A DNA stretch of 59,895 bases from CAYVKM01 sp964452045 (GTDB lineage Bacteria; Calditrichota; Calditrichia; RBG-13-44-9): NCBI GenBank assembly GCA_964452045.1, contig CAYVKM010000013.1, forward strand, positions 1 through 59,895. The letters run 5' to 3'. A model generated the notes under the pieces. The model saw nothing but the letters and a program-made list of their open reading frames with translations. It had not been told where the DNA came from and did not search any database. A program made the position numbers and the translations under genes. Within the stretch, counting starts at the first letter, position 1, and each line of letters begins with the position of its first letter. Shown one piece after another: positions 36,371-44,543 of the stretch.

Positions 36371-36637
36371 TCATATCTGAATATCATCAACGATACCAAT
36401 GATTATCGATCGAATCGGTGCGGAAGTATCCTTTACCACCTGGCGAGCGGAATTACCCTCATCGATAACCAGAACGGTTTCACCGATACCGGCATCCACC
36501 GAATCCACCGCAATCAGATAATCCTCGCTTGTTTTTCCGGTCGGATCCATTTTTGAAACGACCAATAATTTTTTGGCATCATAAAAAGGGTGGTTAATTG
36601 TTGAATAAATTGTTCCGGTAACTTTTCCCAATATCAT
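36371..36637 (-). CDS. Microcompartment vertex protein, EutN/CcmL family (BMC-P)
   Basis: An 88-residue pentamer-forming shell protein that caps the vertices of the polyhedral shell. It shows the family pattern from the first residue: LGKVTGTIYSTINHP, KLLVVSKMDPTG, LIAVDSVDAGIGETVLVIDEG with the conserved G-x-G-(E)-x-V turn, SSARQV-like NSARQV, and the final IIGIVDDIQI. Last gene of the shell operon; its ATG overlaps the preceding BMC-P stop by four bases. Three BMC-P genes in one locus suggest specialised or redundant vertices. Confidence 0.95.
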   Translation of the reverse strand: MILGKVTGTIYSTINHPFYDAKKLLVVSKMDPTGKTSEDYLIAVDSVDAGIGETVLVIDEGNSARQVVKDTSAPIRSIIIGIVDDIQI

Positions 36638-36921
36638 TGGTCATTCTCCGGCAATCCTAACTGCACGCCATCAACGATACCGATAATCGTATGATCCACC
36701 GGCACAAACCAGGGATCCAGGGCGAGTGCAGCTTCCCTCCCGCCTTCATAATATATTAACTCACCGGGACCGGCCATCCGGGTTGAATCCGCGGCAATCA
36801 AGGGCGAACCTTTGGGATTTTTATTCTTATCCACAGGTTGGATAACCAGAAAGGGCACACCCTCCAATCCCTGATAAATGACACATGGGGTTACCGTACC
36901 GATTACTTTTCCCAGCAACAT
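36634..36921 (-). CDS. Microcompartment vertex protein, EutN/CcmL family (BMC-P)
   Basis: A 95-residue pentameric shell vertex protein. LGKVIGTVTPCVIYQGL is the first strand pair, PFLVIQPVDKNKNPKG the loop, PLIAADSTRMAGPGELIYYEGGREAA the conserved core, and HTIIGIVDGVQL the last strand. Compared with its neighbours, the turn reads AGPGE rather than AGIGE, and a longer insertion holds a Pro-Trp pair (DPWFVP), so it may form a distinct vertex type. It begins two bases after the tandem-BMC gene stop and overlaps the next BMC-P start. Confidence 0.94.
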   Translation of the reverse strand: MLLGKVIGTVTPCVIYQGLEGVPFLVIQPVDKNKNPKGSPLIAADSTRMAGPGELIYYEGGREAALALDPWFVPVDHTIIGIVDGVQLGLPENDQ

Positions 36922-36923
36922 AA

Positions 36924-37550
36924 TTATTCTCCGTCCGCCAGGTTTAATTTATCGGACTGACTGAATCTCAAATTTGACTCGACTTCCCGGGAAACATCCT
37001 GATGCAAAGCCGGGATGATCCGGCTGTAAACGGTAATCCGGCGGGAATGTATGGATTGCAGACCAATTTCAATCGCTGACTCAACATCCTCCACTTTTCC
37101 GTTGAATAAAGTGTAACCTTTACCGGCGTAGCCATCAGCAATTCGCATTTCGACAATGTTGACCAGAGCCCCTTTAATCCCGGCATCTGCCGCCTGGATA
37201 GTGGCGGCAACCGTTTCGGTTTCGATGATACCCAATGATTCTGCCTGGCAGGGCTGGCGCATACCCAGAATAGCCTGATGAACCTGTGGATGGACATCCG
37301 GAAGGAAAACGGAATCGACAACGCTCTCCTTGGCCTGGGACAGTCCTTCCTGAAATGATTCCTGCACCGAAGCGGTAGAGCCACCGATCAGTACCAGATA
37401 TTTTCCCTGACTCACTGTCCCCGATTTCAGCATGGCAATGGGTGCCTTTTTGACCATGGCATCAGCTCCAGTCACCCCATCCGCAATATTGTTAAATTCA
37501 ATAATCGCAATCGCCGGGTAGGTCTTGGCTTGAGTCGATTTATTATTCAT
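36924..37550 (-). CDS. Tandem-domain shell protein BMC-T, PduT-like
   Basis: A 208-residue shell protein with two fused BMC domains (about residues 9-95 and 105-190) that forms a pseudohexameric trimer. YPAIAIIEFNNIADGVTGAD opens domain 1 and ESLGIIETETVAATIQAAD opens domain 2. It aligns by eye with PduT, including PDVHPQVHQAILG between the domains. In PduT the central pore Cys38 (in ICPGKF) holds a 4Fe-4S cluster. Here the matching text is VSQGKY, with Ser, so an electron-conducting cluster is not expected. The pore may instead pass a metabolite. Confidence 0.92.
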   Translation of the reverse strand: MNNKSTQAKTYPAIAIIEFNNIADGVTGADAMVKKAPIAMLKSGTVSQGKYLVLIGGSTASVQESFQEGLSQAKESVVDSVFLPDVHPQVHQAILGMRQPCQAESLGIIETETVAATIQAADAGIKGALVNIVEMRIADGYAGKGYTLFNGKVEDVESAIEIGLQSIHSRRITVYSRIIPALHQDVSREVESNLRFSQSDKLNLADGE

Positions 37551-37653
37551 ATCTGCATTCCCTCATCCGCTGATCTATCACGGATTCGCAATTAAGCTGC
37601 CGCCGGGCTCTCACGGTCGGCTCGAAGTGCTTATAATATGGTATCCGATAATG

Positions 37654-38055
37654 TTAACAAACCCATTTTTCGCCCGAGATTATATTCCCCATTTTTGTTT
37701 TAAGAAAATTTGCATATAAGTTAAGTGTGGTTTTATAATCTTCTGACCATATTTCCTTTGGTATAGAATTATAATCTGGATCATTTTTATAAATCATTTT
37801 TAAATTGAAAGATATTCTTCGATCTGTATCTTTAATGAATAGTGGAAATAATTTGGTAAATTTTCTTTTGAATCCAATATTTATCTCACCATTTTCATAG
37901 GCGGGAAAATCAATTTGTATACTACGGTTTTTCTCCTTTGATAAATAATTAAGTCCAAATTCTGGTCCCAAATCATATCTTTCAACAAAGTAGCCTATAT
38001 CAGTTAAAAACCCAAATATTTCTTCTGCAGCATTATTAATTATGTTTTTATCCAA
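37654..38055 (-). CDS. AT-rich orphan inside the microcompartment operon
   Basis: A 133-residue protein I do not recognise. It has no signal peptide or membrane segment. It is mixed alpha/beta and charged, with KNRSIQIDFPAYENGEINI and IGFKRKFTKLFPLFI as likely strands and a C-terminal helix ending in GEKWVC. It lacks BMC folds and enzyme motifs. Base composition is clearly more AT-rich than the shell genes on both sides, and the flanking spacers (about 100 and 170 bases) are longer than elsewhere in the operon. It looks like a recent insertion. It could be an unrelated cargo gene or an immunity-type protein, but nothing in the sequence decides this. Confidence 0.65.
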   Translation of the reverse strand: MDKNIINNAAEEIFGFLTDIGYFVERYDLGPEFGLNYLSKEKNRSIQIDFPAYENGEINIGFKRKFTKLFPLFIKDTDRRISFNLKMIYKNDPDYNSIPKEIWSEDYKTTLNLYANFLKTKMGNIISGEKWVC

Positions 38056-38223
38056 TGGATTTTTTAATCCTTCTAAATAACTAAAGTATAACCAAATACG
38101 CCCATTTAATTTCTGCCCATTTTATCTACAGCCAATCAACCCCAAATTAATTTTATTGCTTTACAATAATCCTTATCCATCTGTAATAGGATTAACAAAT
38201 TCCCATCAAAAAACTAGCAGACC

Positions 38224-39666
38224 TCAGACAATCCGGAAATGGTCCACCAGAACACATCGTCTCTCCCGGGTAAAACTGTAGGGCCTGGTAAGTCCTTCGC
38301 CGGTCGGACTGGCTATGGTAAAGGAACAGAATCCCTCACCGCCATAACCCAGTCCCGCCAGGGTGGGCCCATTCTTGACAAAAATACTGCAGTTTATTTC
38401 CCTGGCCATCCGGCTTAAATTATCGATGTTACGGGAAAACATGGAGGCGGTGTGACCAAATCCATGTTCCGCTTTAATGGCCAGATCGATCGCCTCCTTG
38501 GCATTATCCACCCGGACCACCGGCAGAACCGGCATCATCTGTTCGGTCCAGACCAGCGGGTGATCCCGATCCACATCCGCAATAGTCAACCGGATTTTCT
38601 GATCGGCTTTAATCCCGATTTTCTTTAAAATTTCACTGGCATTTTTACCGATGAATGCTTTATCAATGACCCCTGGTTTTCCAGGTTCGTTGGTTTTAGT
38701 AAAAATAACCCTATCCAGTTGTTTCTGTTGAACCGGATTTAGCAGAATTGCATTCTGTTTGGTCATTATTTGAATCAGCTGATTGGCAATGGACGAGACG
38801 GCAAATACTTCTTTCTCATCGGTGCAGATAACATTATTGTCAAAAGAAGCACCAAATACGATATCCTGCGCTGCCTTGGTCAGATCCGCGGTTTCATCCA
38901 CCACCACCGGGGGATTTCCCGGTCCGGCACAAATTGCCCGCTTTCCGCTGCGCATGGCTTCTTTCACTACAGCGGCACCACCGGTGATAACCAGCAAACG
39001 GACCCGGGGATGCTTCATCAATTCCTGGGCGCTTTCAATGGTCGGATTTAAAATCGCGGTCACCAGGTTGTCCGGTCCGCCAGCTTCAGTAATGGCCTGG
39101 TTGATCAAGTGAATATTCTTAATGGACACATTCTTTGCCGAAGGATGCACGTTGAATACAATCCCGTTTCCGGCCGAGATCATTCCGATAGTATTGCAGA
39201 TGATAGTTGAAGTCGGATTGGTGCTGGGGGTAATTGCACCGATTACGCCATAGGGAGCCCGCTCATAAATAGTTAAGCCGTGATCACCGGATTTGGCGGC
39301 CGTGGTTAAATCCTCAATCCCGGGTGTTTTTTCGGTAACCAGTTTATTCTTAATCATTTTATCTTCATAACGTCCCAGACCGGTTTCGGCATTGGCATCT
39401 TTCGCCAATTCCTCAGCATACTCTAGCATCTTTCGTCGAATACTGTCTATGATGCGGCCTCGCTCCAAGAGTGGGATTTCCATATACTTTTTCTGGGCCA
39501 CATAGACCGCATCAACCGCAGAGTTTATATCTGGAAAGATACCTTTGGTGAATTCACCGACCTTGGATGAAACATCGGTCTCTTCCCTATCCGGAAAAGT
39601 ACTGGTTAACCGGGAAACAATTTGTTGTGCAATGCTGTTTATCTGTTCTTCTTTAAGCCCAGCCAA
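38224..39666 (-). CDS. CoA-acylating aldehyde dehydrogenase of the PduP/EutE type (microcompartment core enzyme)
   Basis: A 480-residue enzyme that oxidises an aldehyde (acetaldehyde here, by inference from DeoC) with NAD+ and CoA to the acyl-CoA inside the shell. The catalytic cysteine is Cys281 in NNVICTDEK, after the AGPGNPPVV loop that marks the CoA-acylating subgroup. SPSTNPTST is the cofactor site. Residues 4-24 (LKEEQINSIAQQIVSRLTS) form an amphipathic helix followed by a polar linker to residue ~35, the classic N-terminal encapsulation peptide of PduP-like cargo. Start is TTG 39666 with AGGAG before it. It lies between shell genes, as expected for core cargo. Confidence 0.95.
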   Translation of the reverse strand: MAGLKEEQINSIAQQIVSRLTSTFPDREETDVSSKVGEFTKGIFPDINSAVDAVYVAQKKYMEIPLLERGRIIDSIRRKMLEYAEELAKDANAETGLGRYEDKMIKNKLVTEKTPGIEDLTTAAKSGDHGLTIYERAPYGVIGAITPSTNPTSTIICNTIGMISAGNGIVFNVHPSAKNVSIKNIHLINQAITEAGGPDNLVTAILNPTIESAQELMKHPRVRLLVITGGAAVVKEAMRSGKRAICAGPGNPPVVVDETADLTKAAQDIVFGASFDNNVICTDEKEVFAVSSIANQLIQIMTKQNAILLNPVQQKQLDRVIFTKTNEPGKPGVIDKAFIGKNASEILKKIGIKADQKIRLTIADVDRDHPLVWTEQMMPVLPVVRVDNAKEAIDLAIKAEHGFGHTASMFSRNIDNLSRMAREINCSIFVKNGPTLAGLGYGGEGFCSFTIASPTGEGLTRPYSFTRERRCVLVDHFRIV

Positions 39667-39724
39667 ATTCGATGACTCCTATAAAATAATAATTTCTTGA
39701 ACGAATGATTTGTTTTGCAACCGT

Positions 39725-40024
39725 TCAGTCGTCCTGTCCCTTTTTATATTTTATTTCACCCGCGACTTCCCAATTATCCACAATTGCCATCACCACTGCA
39801 TCACAAGGACGGTCTTTGGTAATTATTGTTTGCCGGGCTGAACTTCCTGAGGCATAAAGCACCATTTCTCCGATCCCGGCGCCAACCGCATCCACTGCGA
39901 CCACATTCCCACCGGCGGGATTTCCATCCAGATCCACCTGCTTCAGCAACAGAAATTTCATCCCCTGCATACTTTCTTCTTTTCGGGTGGAAACCACTGT
40001 GCCAATAACCTTTGCTAAAACCAT
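39725..40024 (-). CDS. Microcompartment vertex protein, EutN/CcmL family (BMC-P)
   Basis: A 99-residue pentameric vertex protein: LAKVIGTVVSTRKEESM, KFLLLKQVDLDGNPAG, NVVAVDAVGAGIGEMVLYASGSSARQT, and a final AVVMAIVDNWEV. It is the most canonical of the three BMC-P genes, with the full GAGIGE turn and SSARQ motif. A short charged tail (KYKKGQDD) follows. GGAGGG precedes its ATG. The upstream BMC-H gene is separated by 164 bases. Confidence 0.95.
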   Translation of the reverse strand: MVLAKVIGTVVSTRKEESMQGMKFLLLKQVDLDGNPAGGNVVAVDAVGAGIGEMVLYASGSSARQTIITKDRPCDAVVMAIVDNWEVAGEIKYKKGQDD

Positions 40025-40188
40025 TAGCCCTCCATTTCAGATGCAGAATAAATAAGTTGATTTTTCATTCTATCCAGATTTTAGAATTTTCATGCTCCAA
40101 CGCTCTCTGAAACTGCAGTTAAATATTTGCAACATCCGGAAGATCTGGCTTCCAGGCATTTTTTCAGATATGAGTCAGGAGAACCGAA

Positions 40189-40503
40189 CTATCGGGCTGT
40201 TTTCTTCGTCTCGGTTTCGGCTTCCTTTTTCCGGCCAAGTGGCAACACCAGATCAACATTACTGTGCGGACGTGCGATAATATGTACGGCAATAATTTCA
40301 CCAACCTTTGATGCGCCGGCCTGACCGGCTTCGCAAGCGGCACGAACCGCCGCTACATCTCCGCGAATAATAGCTGTGACGTAACCACCACCGGTTTTTT
40401 CGTAACTAACCAGTTCCACTTTTGCGGCTTTTACCATCGCATCGGCAGCCTCAACCATCGCAGGAAAACTGCGGGTTTCTATCATTCCCAGTGCTTCTGC
40501 CAT
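40189..40503 (-). CDS. Hexameric shell protein BMC-H (PduA/CcmK/EutM-like)
   Basis: The main facet protein, 104 residues. It has the classic single BMC domain: MAEALGMIETRSFPAMVEAA, KAAKVELVSYEKTGGGYVTA, IIRGDVAAVRAACEAG, and the final VHIIARPHSNVDLVLP. The pore-lining loop reads KTGGGY. The C-terminal 15 residues are Lys/Glu/Thr-rich and probably flexible. A strong GGAGG precedes the ATG. A single BMC-H gene with two BMC-T and three BMC-P genes is enough to build a closed shell. Confidence 0.97.
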   Translation of the reverse strand: MAEALGMIETRSFPAMVEAADAMVKAAKVELVSYEKTGGGYVTAIIRGDVAAVRAACEAGQAGASKVGEIIAVHIIARPHSNVDLVLPLGRKKEAETETKKTAR

Positions 40504-40561
40504 TAAAAATCCTCCTTCGCTGATTTATAAGTATCCAATTTTAATACTGTTAATTTCTAAT

Positions 40562-41194
40562 TTACTTTTTATCCTTCACAACCACCCGGCCCACCATATT
40601 GTCAATGGCCCGCTCGGCGGCCCGCCAGGCAACATCGATATCCCGTTCGTCACCTCCCAGATACACTCTCCCAAAGCTTCCGAAAGAACGGACTTCCAGA
40701 ATGTTGATCTCGGCTGCTTTCTCTGCCTCATTGGCAGCCAGCGCCGCGTAAGCTGCAGGTTCCAGTTCCATCACATATAAAGTCTCGCCCGGTACGATCA
40801 TATTCCCGTGACGCATCCGGTTGATCAGCTGGGTCTGGTGATCATCTATTCTCCTGATAACCTGGCTTGATAAAATACGGGGTCTGATCCGGTCCTCTTC
40901 TTTTAATTCCAGTGCATCTAATATTGCTTTACCGGCCTGCCGGACATCGGCCTGTGATTCAGAGTGAATTTCCAGCAATCCATAAAGCCGCTCCACAATC
41001 TGCATCCCCGGTGTCACATGAGTCGATTTAACTGCAATGTCGGTAATCCGGTTTATTTCTATACCCGGTGAGATTTCCACATACAACGATGCCATACCGG
41101 CGATTGGTAAAAAGCCCTGTGCCACGGTTCCTAAAAATGCCGCATATTGAGGCTGAAGTTTATCAAGAAAAACATATCCCCGTAAGTCAACCAA
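40562..41194 (-). CDS. Tandem-domain shell protein BMC-T
   Basis: A 210-residue protein with two BMC-type domains. The first half (LRGYVFLDKLQPQYAAFLG to ~95) is diverged and has VTPGMQIVERLYGLLEIHSE at the junction. The second half ends with EINILEVRSFGSFGRVYLGG and VAWRAAERAID. The order of elements suggests circularly permuted domains, as in trimers that stack and gate a large pore; that is inferred by eye. It differs clearly from the PduT-like BMC-T at 36.9 kb. Start is TTG 41194, fixed by AGGAGG six bases upstream. It begins 16 bases after the RpiB-DeoC stop. Confidence 0.9.
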   Translation of the reverse strand: MVDLRGYVFLDKLQPQYAAFLGTVAQGFLPIAGMASLYVEISPGIEINRITDIAVKSTHVTPGMQIVERLYGLLEIHSESQADVRQAGKAILDALELKEEDRIRPRILSSQVIRRIDDHQTQLINRMRHGNMIVPGETLYVMELEPAAYAALAANEAEKAAEINILEVRSFGSFGRVYLGGDERDIDVAWRAAERAIDNMVGRVVVKDKK

Positions 41195-41210
41195 AATGAG
41201 CCTCCTTCAA

Positions 41211-42632
41211 TTAAGATTCAGTTAGTTCTTTTGCTTCTTTCAAAATCTGGATGCCAGCGCTGGCGCCGATGCGGGTCGCCCCGGCGCTGATCATTTTTTT
41301 GGCATCGGCATAGCTGCGAATTCCGCCGGCCGCTTTGATGCCCATCTTCGTTCCTTTCACCGCTTCACGCATTAAGGCTACATCATGAGCGGTGGCACCG
41401 CCTGGGCCAAATCCGGTGGAGGTTTTTACATAATCTGCCCGAGCTCTGCGGGCAACCTGGCAGGCCTTTACTTTTTCCTCATCGTTCAACAGAGCTGCTT
41501 CAATGATTACCTTGCTCAGCGCCGCACCATCTTCACAGGCTTCCACCACGGCCCTGATATCCCTAAACAAAAGATCGTCGTTCCCGCTCTTTAAAGCGCC
41601 AATGTTGATTACCATATCAATTTCCTTGGCTCCGTTGCGAATGGCCTGTCTGGTCTCCATTGCTTTTATTTCCGGAGAATGGGTGCCAAAGGGAAATCCT
41701 ACCACGCTGCACACGTCGACCGGTGACCCTTTCAATATGCTGGTCGCGAGGGAAATAAAAGTCGGATTAACACAGACCGATGCAAATTTATACTGCAGAG
41801 CCTCTTCGCACAGTTTTCGAACATCATCCTCGGTGGCATCCGGTCGGAGCAGGGTATGATCGATGCAGCGTGCGATATCCTGCGGAATGTCCTTTCCATT
41901 TCCCAGGGTACAGGTAACCCGGCCAACTCCCATATTGATAAAGTCCCGCATGGCAGTGTGGCTTTTTTCCACACTTACCCCCCTGCCATCCATGATGATT
42001 TGCTTCTTGAAATCGGCCAGTTCGTCCAGGGAGACACCAAATTCTTCTTTCAACAGGGATTGAACCCGATCGATAATTTTCCGGAGGTCATCGGGTTGCA
42101 AATCTTCTTGCCCTTCCTGAGAAGTTACCTGATTGGAATCAACGTTGGTTTGACTCAAAGTTATTTTTCCTTCCTCAATATCATTAATCTGCTGAACTCT
42201 ATCTAAATATCTTTTTACCGTGCAGAAGGTGGTCAACCACAGATCAACGATCTGTTTCGCCAAGGCCTGGCCAATTAATCCGGCGCCGAGGGTCAATACA
42301 TTGGCATCATTGTGCTCCCGGCTGTTTCGGGCTGAGGACAGATCATAACAGAGAGCAGCCCGCACACCGGGTAATTTGTTGGCCACCATGGCCGATCCGA
42401 TTCCAGCGCCATCAATAATAATACCCTGCTCACATTTATGCTGAGAAACTAGTTGGGCAACTTTGTAAGCAATTATCGGGTAATCTACCGGATCCGGGCT
42501 GTCGGTACCGCAATCAACAACCTGATAATCACCGGATTCCAGATGTGCCTTGATCACTTCTTTAAGCTCAAAACCAGCGTGATCTGCACCAAGGGCAACT
42601 TTACGGGAGTGAGTACTGCTTGTTTCTGCCAT
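41211..42632 (-). CDS. Fusion of RpiB-like isomerase and deoxyribose-phosphate aldolase (DeoC), microcompartment signature enzyme
   Basis: A 473-residue two-domain enzyme. Residues ~10-145 are an RpiB/LacA fold (ALGADHAGFELKE, REHNDANVLTLGAG), but the catalytic Cys of RpiB (CGTGIG) is Asp74 here and the following Thr is Ala76 (DGAGIG). Residues ~245-470 are DeoC (IDHTLLRPDATEDDV), with the Schiff-base lysine Lys403 in YVKTSTGFG and GIKAAGGI. DeoC splits 2-deoxyribose-5-phosphate into glyceraldehyde-3-phosphate and acetaldehyde. The linker holds an amphipathic helix (PDDLRKIIDRVQSLLKEEF, 180-198), a possible internal encapsulation peptide. ATG 42632 is chosen because RpiB proteins begin there; a GTG at 42662 is in frame. 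First gene of the operon. Confidence 0.94.
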   Translation of the reverse strand: MAETSSTHSRKVALGADHAGFELKEVIKAHLESGDYQVVDCGTDSPDPVDYPIIAYKVAQLVSQHKCEQGIIIDGAGIGSAMVANKLPGVRAALCYDLSSARNSREHNDANVLTLGAGLIGQALAKQIVDLWLTTFCTVKRYLDRVQQINDIEEGKITLSQTNVDSNQVTSQEGQEDLQPDDLRKIIDRVQSLLKEEFGVSLDELADFKKQIIMDGRGVSVEKSHTAMRDFINMGVGRVTCTLGNGKDIPQDIARCIDHTLLRPDATEDDVRKLCEEALQYKFASVCVNPTFISLATSILKGSPVDVCSVVGFPFGTHSPEIKAMETRQAIRNGAKEIDMVINIGALKSGNDDLLFRDIRAVVEACEDGAALSKVIIEAALLNDEEKVKACQVARRARADYVKTSTGFGPGGATAHDVALMREAVKGTKMGIKAAGGIRSYADAKKMISAGATRIGASAGIQILKEAKELTES

Positions 42633-42868
42633 CTTATTCGACCTGTTCCCCTGAAAAATCACCGGTTAATTTTTCGTCATATTCTAAGGGAAATAACATT
42701 TTCCTGCGTTTACAAAAAATAGTTCTGATGACCTGCAAACAACTAAATATTAAACTTTTTGTGATCCTAAATAAAGAATTAATTTAAACTTAATTGAAAT
42801 TATAATACAATAAACCCACAAAAAAATCAAGAAATATTTATGAACATATTCCGGCCATTTCCAAAAAA

Positions 42869-44452
42869 TTACAGCCTTATCTCCAAACTGTTTTCACCGG
42901 CATTGATTTCAAACTCTTTTACTCCCACCTGGGAGGAGACAACCAGATGAAACGGACTATTGCTGGTTATCTTTATTTCTGCCGGTGCCACCGGGAGCTC
43001 ATTTTTGAGACAAATGATATCAATGGTATTATCCCCAAACCGGTAGTTCTCCACTCCATGCATTTCCCGGAGACGGAGATTCCAGTAAAGTTCATCCCGG
43101 GGGGCAGATGGTTGAAGTCCGATGACATTTTCCAGCAGCAGGGCGATGGGGCCTAAACCGGACCATCCCACAAAATCCGGACGGCACAGATAATCTCCAT
43201 CCCAGCGGGTAGCGGGCTGTACAAAATCCGGAGCATAACATTCCCAGATAGTCTTATAATTTTCCCGCTGTTCATCCGGTGCAATTTCCTCCGGTGATGG
43301 GGTAAAATTCTTATAAACTTTATACATATTCTGGATATGATTCATTGCCGCAACTGCTGCCAGTTCCCGCAGAGGAAAGATGTCCAGTCCCTTAATGATC
43401 ATATAATCGGTCGGTGCCCAGACACCCCCCCGCCAGTAATGCCCCTTCCCATCATAGCTCGGGTCATCTGCGGAAAGGGTCGGGAAAAGATGCTGACGGT
43501 AAAATTCATCGGAATTTTGTAAATGTTCAGCCAGGCGCCGGGCCTGAGGAAAACTCGCTACCTCAGAAATGAGTGGCCAGAAGGAGGCGGCTGTTTTCAC
43601 GCCGGTCTGTTTTCCCTGCATGGTTATGTCATAATAGAATCCGGACTGGTTATCCCACATCTTACCATTGATGATATAGGTGAGTGTACGATATCGTTGT
43701 TCATAGGTCTGGAGAATTAGTTCATTTCGCAACTGCCGGCCCATGAACATCATGTATTTGGCAAACAATGCCATTTGGGAGGAAAGGTCTACCCACCCGC
43801 CGCCTTCTATTCCGGTCCGGGGAGAATTGTCCATTCCGCTGCCCAGCCGGGTATTGTAATACAATCCCGCAGCAGCCAGCTGGCCCATACAATTTGTATC
43901 AATCCAGTTATAATAGGCATCCAAAACCGGCAAAACCTGGGCGAGCCGGGTGCTGTCCCCGGTTAGGAGGAAATACTTCCACTCCACCCAGGCAAAAAGC
44001 GGTGGATTGATCATCGGTTCAGCCGGTGTGGGTTGTTCGGCAGGTTGACCGTCACTTTCCCGATACACCCGGCAAATCCAGCCATCATCCCGCTGCTTCA
44101 GGTAAAAATTGTCCAGCGAGGCCATGGCCGGAAACAGATCCCCGCCATACATGGCAAACATCGCTATAAAGCAGGTGTCCCACTGGTAGATCAACTCATT
44201 GAACCCTTCATCCAGATAGCTGGCCACGAACTCATTATTCGGATTGCCGCTCTGGATATTCTGCTGAAGCATTTCCCAGGCTTTCCAGTACAGTTCCAGT
44301 AGCGAATCGTTGTCGGTTAAAATGGGCCTGGGCAGATTATTGCTGAATTGCGCGGGGATCCCGGCCGGGATTTTCAGCATTCCGGTTGTTTTTTCTTTTT
44401 CACAGGATAGCAAAAAACTAAACAGGGCGAGAATGAGAACATATTTTTTCAT
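42869..44452 (-). CDS. Trehalase-like (GH37/GH63-type) glycosidase lipoprotein
   Basis: A 527-residue (alpha/alpha)6-barrel glycosidase exported as a lipoprotein (signal ending LLSCEKEK). The general acid aspartate lies in GSGMDNSPR, equivalent to the trehalase signature. The base glutamate is in TIWECYAPD near the C-terminus. YQWDTCF and YWRGGVWAPTDY are further family markers. A C-terminal beta domain follows from residue ~450. Relatives hydrolyse trehalose, mannosylglycerate or glucosylglycerate; the substrate here is not decided. GGAGAATT precedes the ATG. It lies upstream of the microcompartment operon on the same strand, separated by ~240 bases, and has no evident link to it. Confidence 0.85.
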   Translation of the reverse strand: MKKYVLILALFSFLLSCEKEKTTGMLKIPAGIPAQFSNNLPRPILTDNDSLLELYWKAWEMLQQNIQSGNPNNEFVASYLDEGFNELIYQWDTCFIAMFAMYGGDLFPAMASLDNFYLKQRDDGWICRVYRESDGQPAEQPTPAEPMINPPLFAWVEWKYFLLTGDSTRLAQVLPVLDAYYNWIDTNCMGQLAAAGLYYNTRLGSGMDNSPRTGIEGGGWVDLSSQMALFAKYMMFMGRQLRNELILQTYEQRYRTLTYIINGKMWDNQSGFYYDITMQGKQTGVKTAASFWPLISEVASFPQARRLAEHLQNSDEFYRQHLFPTLSADDPSYDGKGHYWRGGVWAPTDYMIIKGLDIFPLRELAAVAAMNHIQNMYKVYKNFTPSPEEIAPDEQRENYKTIWECYAPDFVQPATRWDGDYLCRPDFVGWSGLGPIALLLENVIGLQPSAPRDELYWNLRLREMHGVENYRFGDNTIDIICLKNELPVAPAEIKITSNSPFHLVVSSQVGVKEFEINAGENSLEIRL

Positions 44453-44543
44453 AATTCTCCATTTCCGGTTTTGTTCTCATTTAATTTAAAAGAAATCGGG
44501 AGTTAAAGAAAAGGATTTTCAGAGACCCCATAAAAATAAAGTA

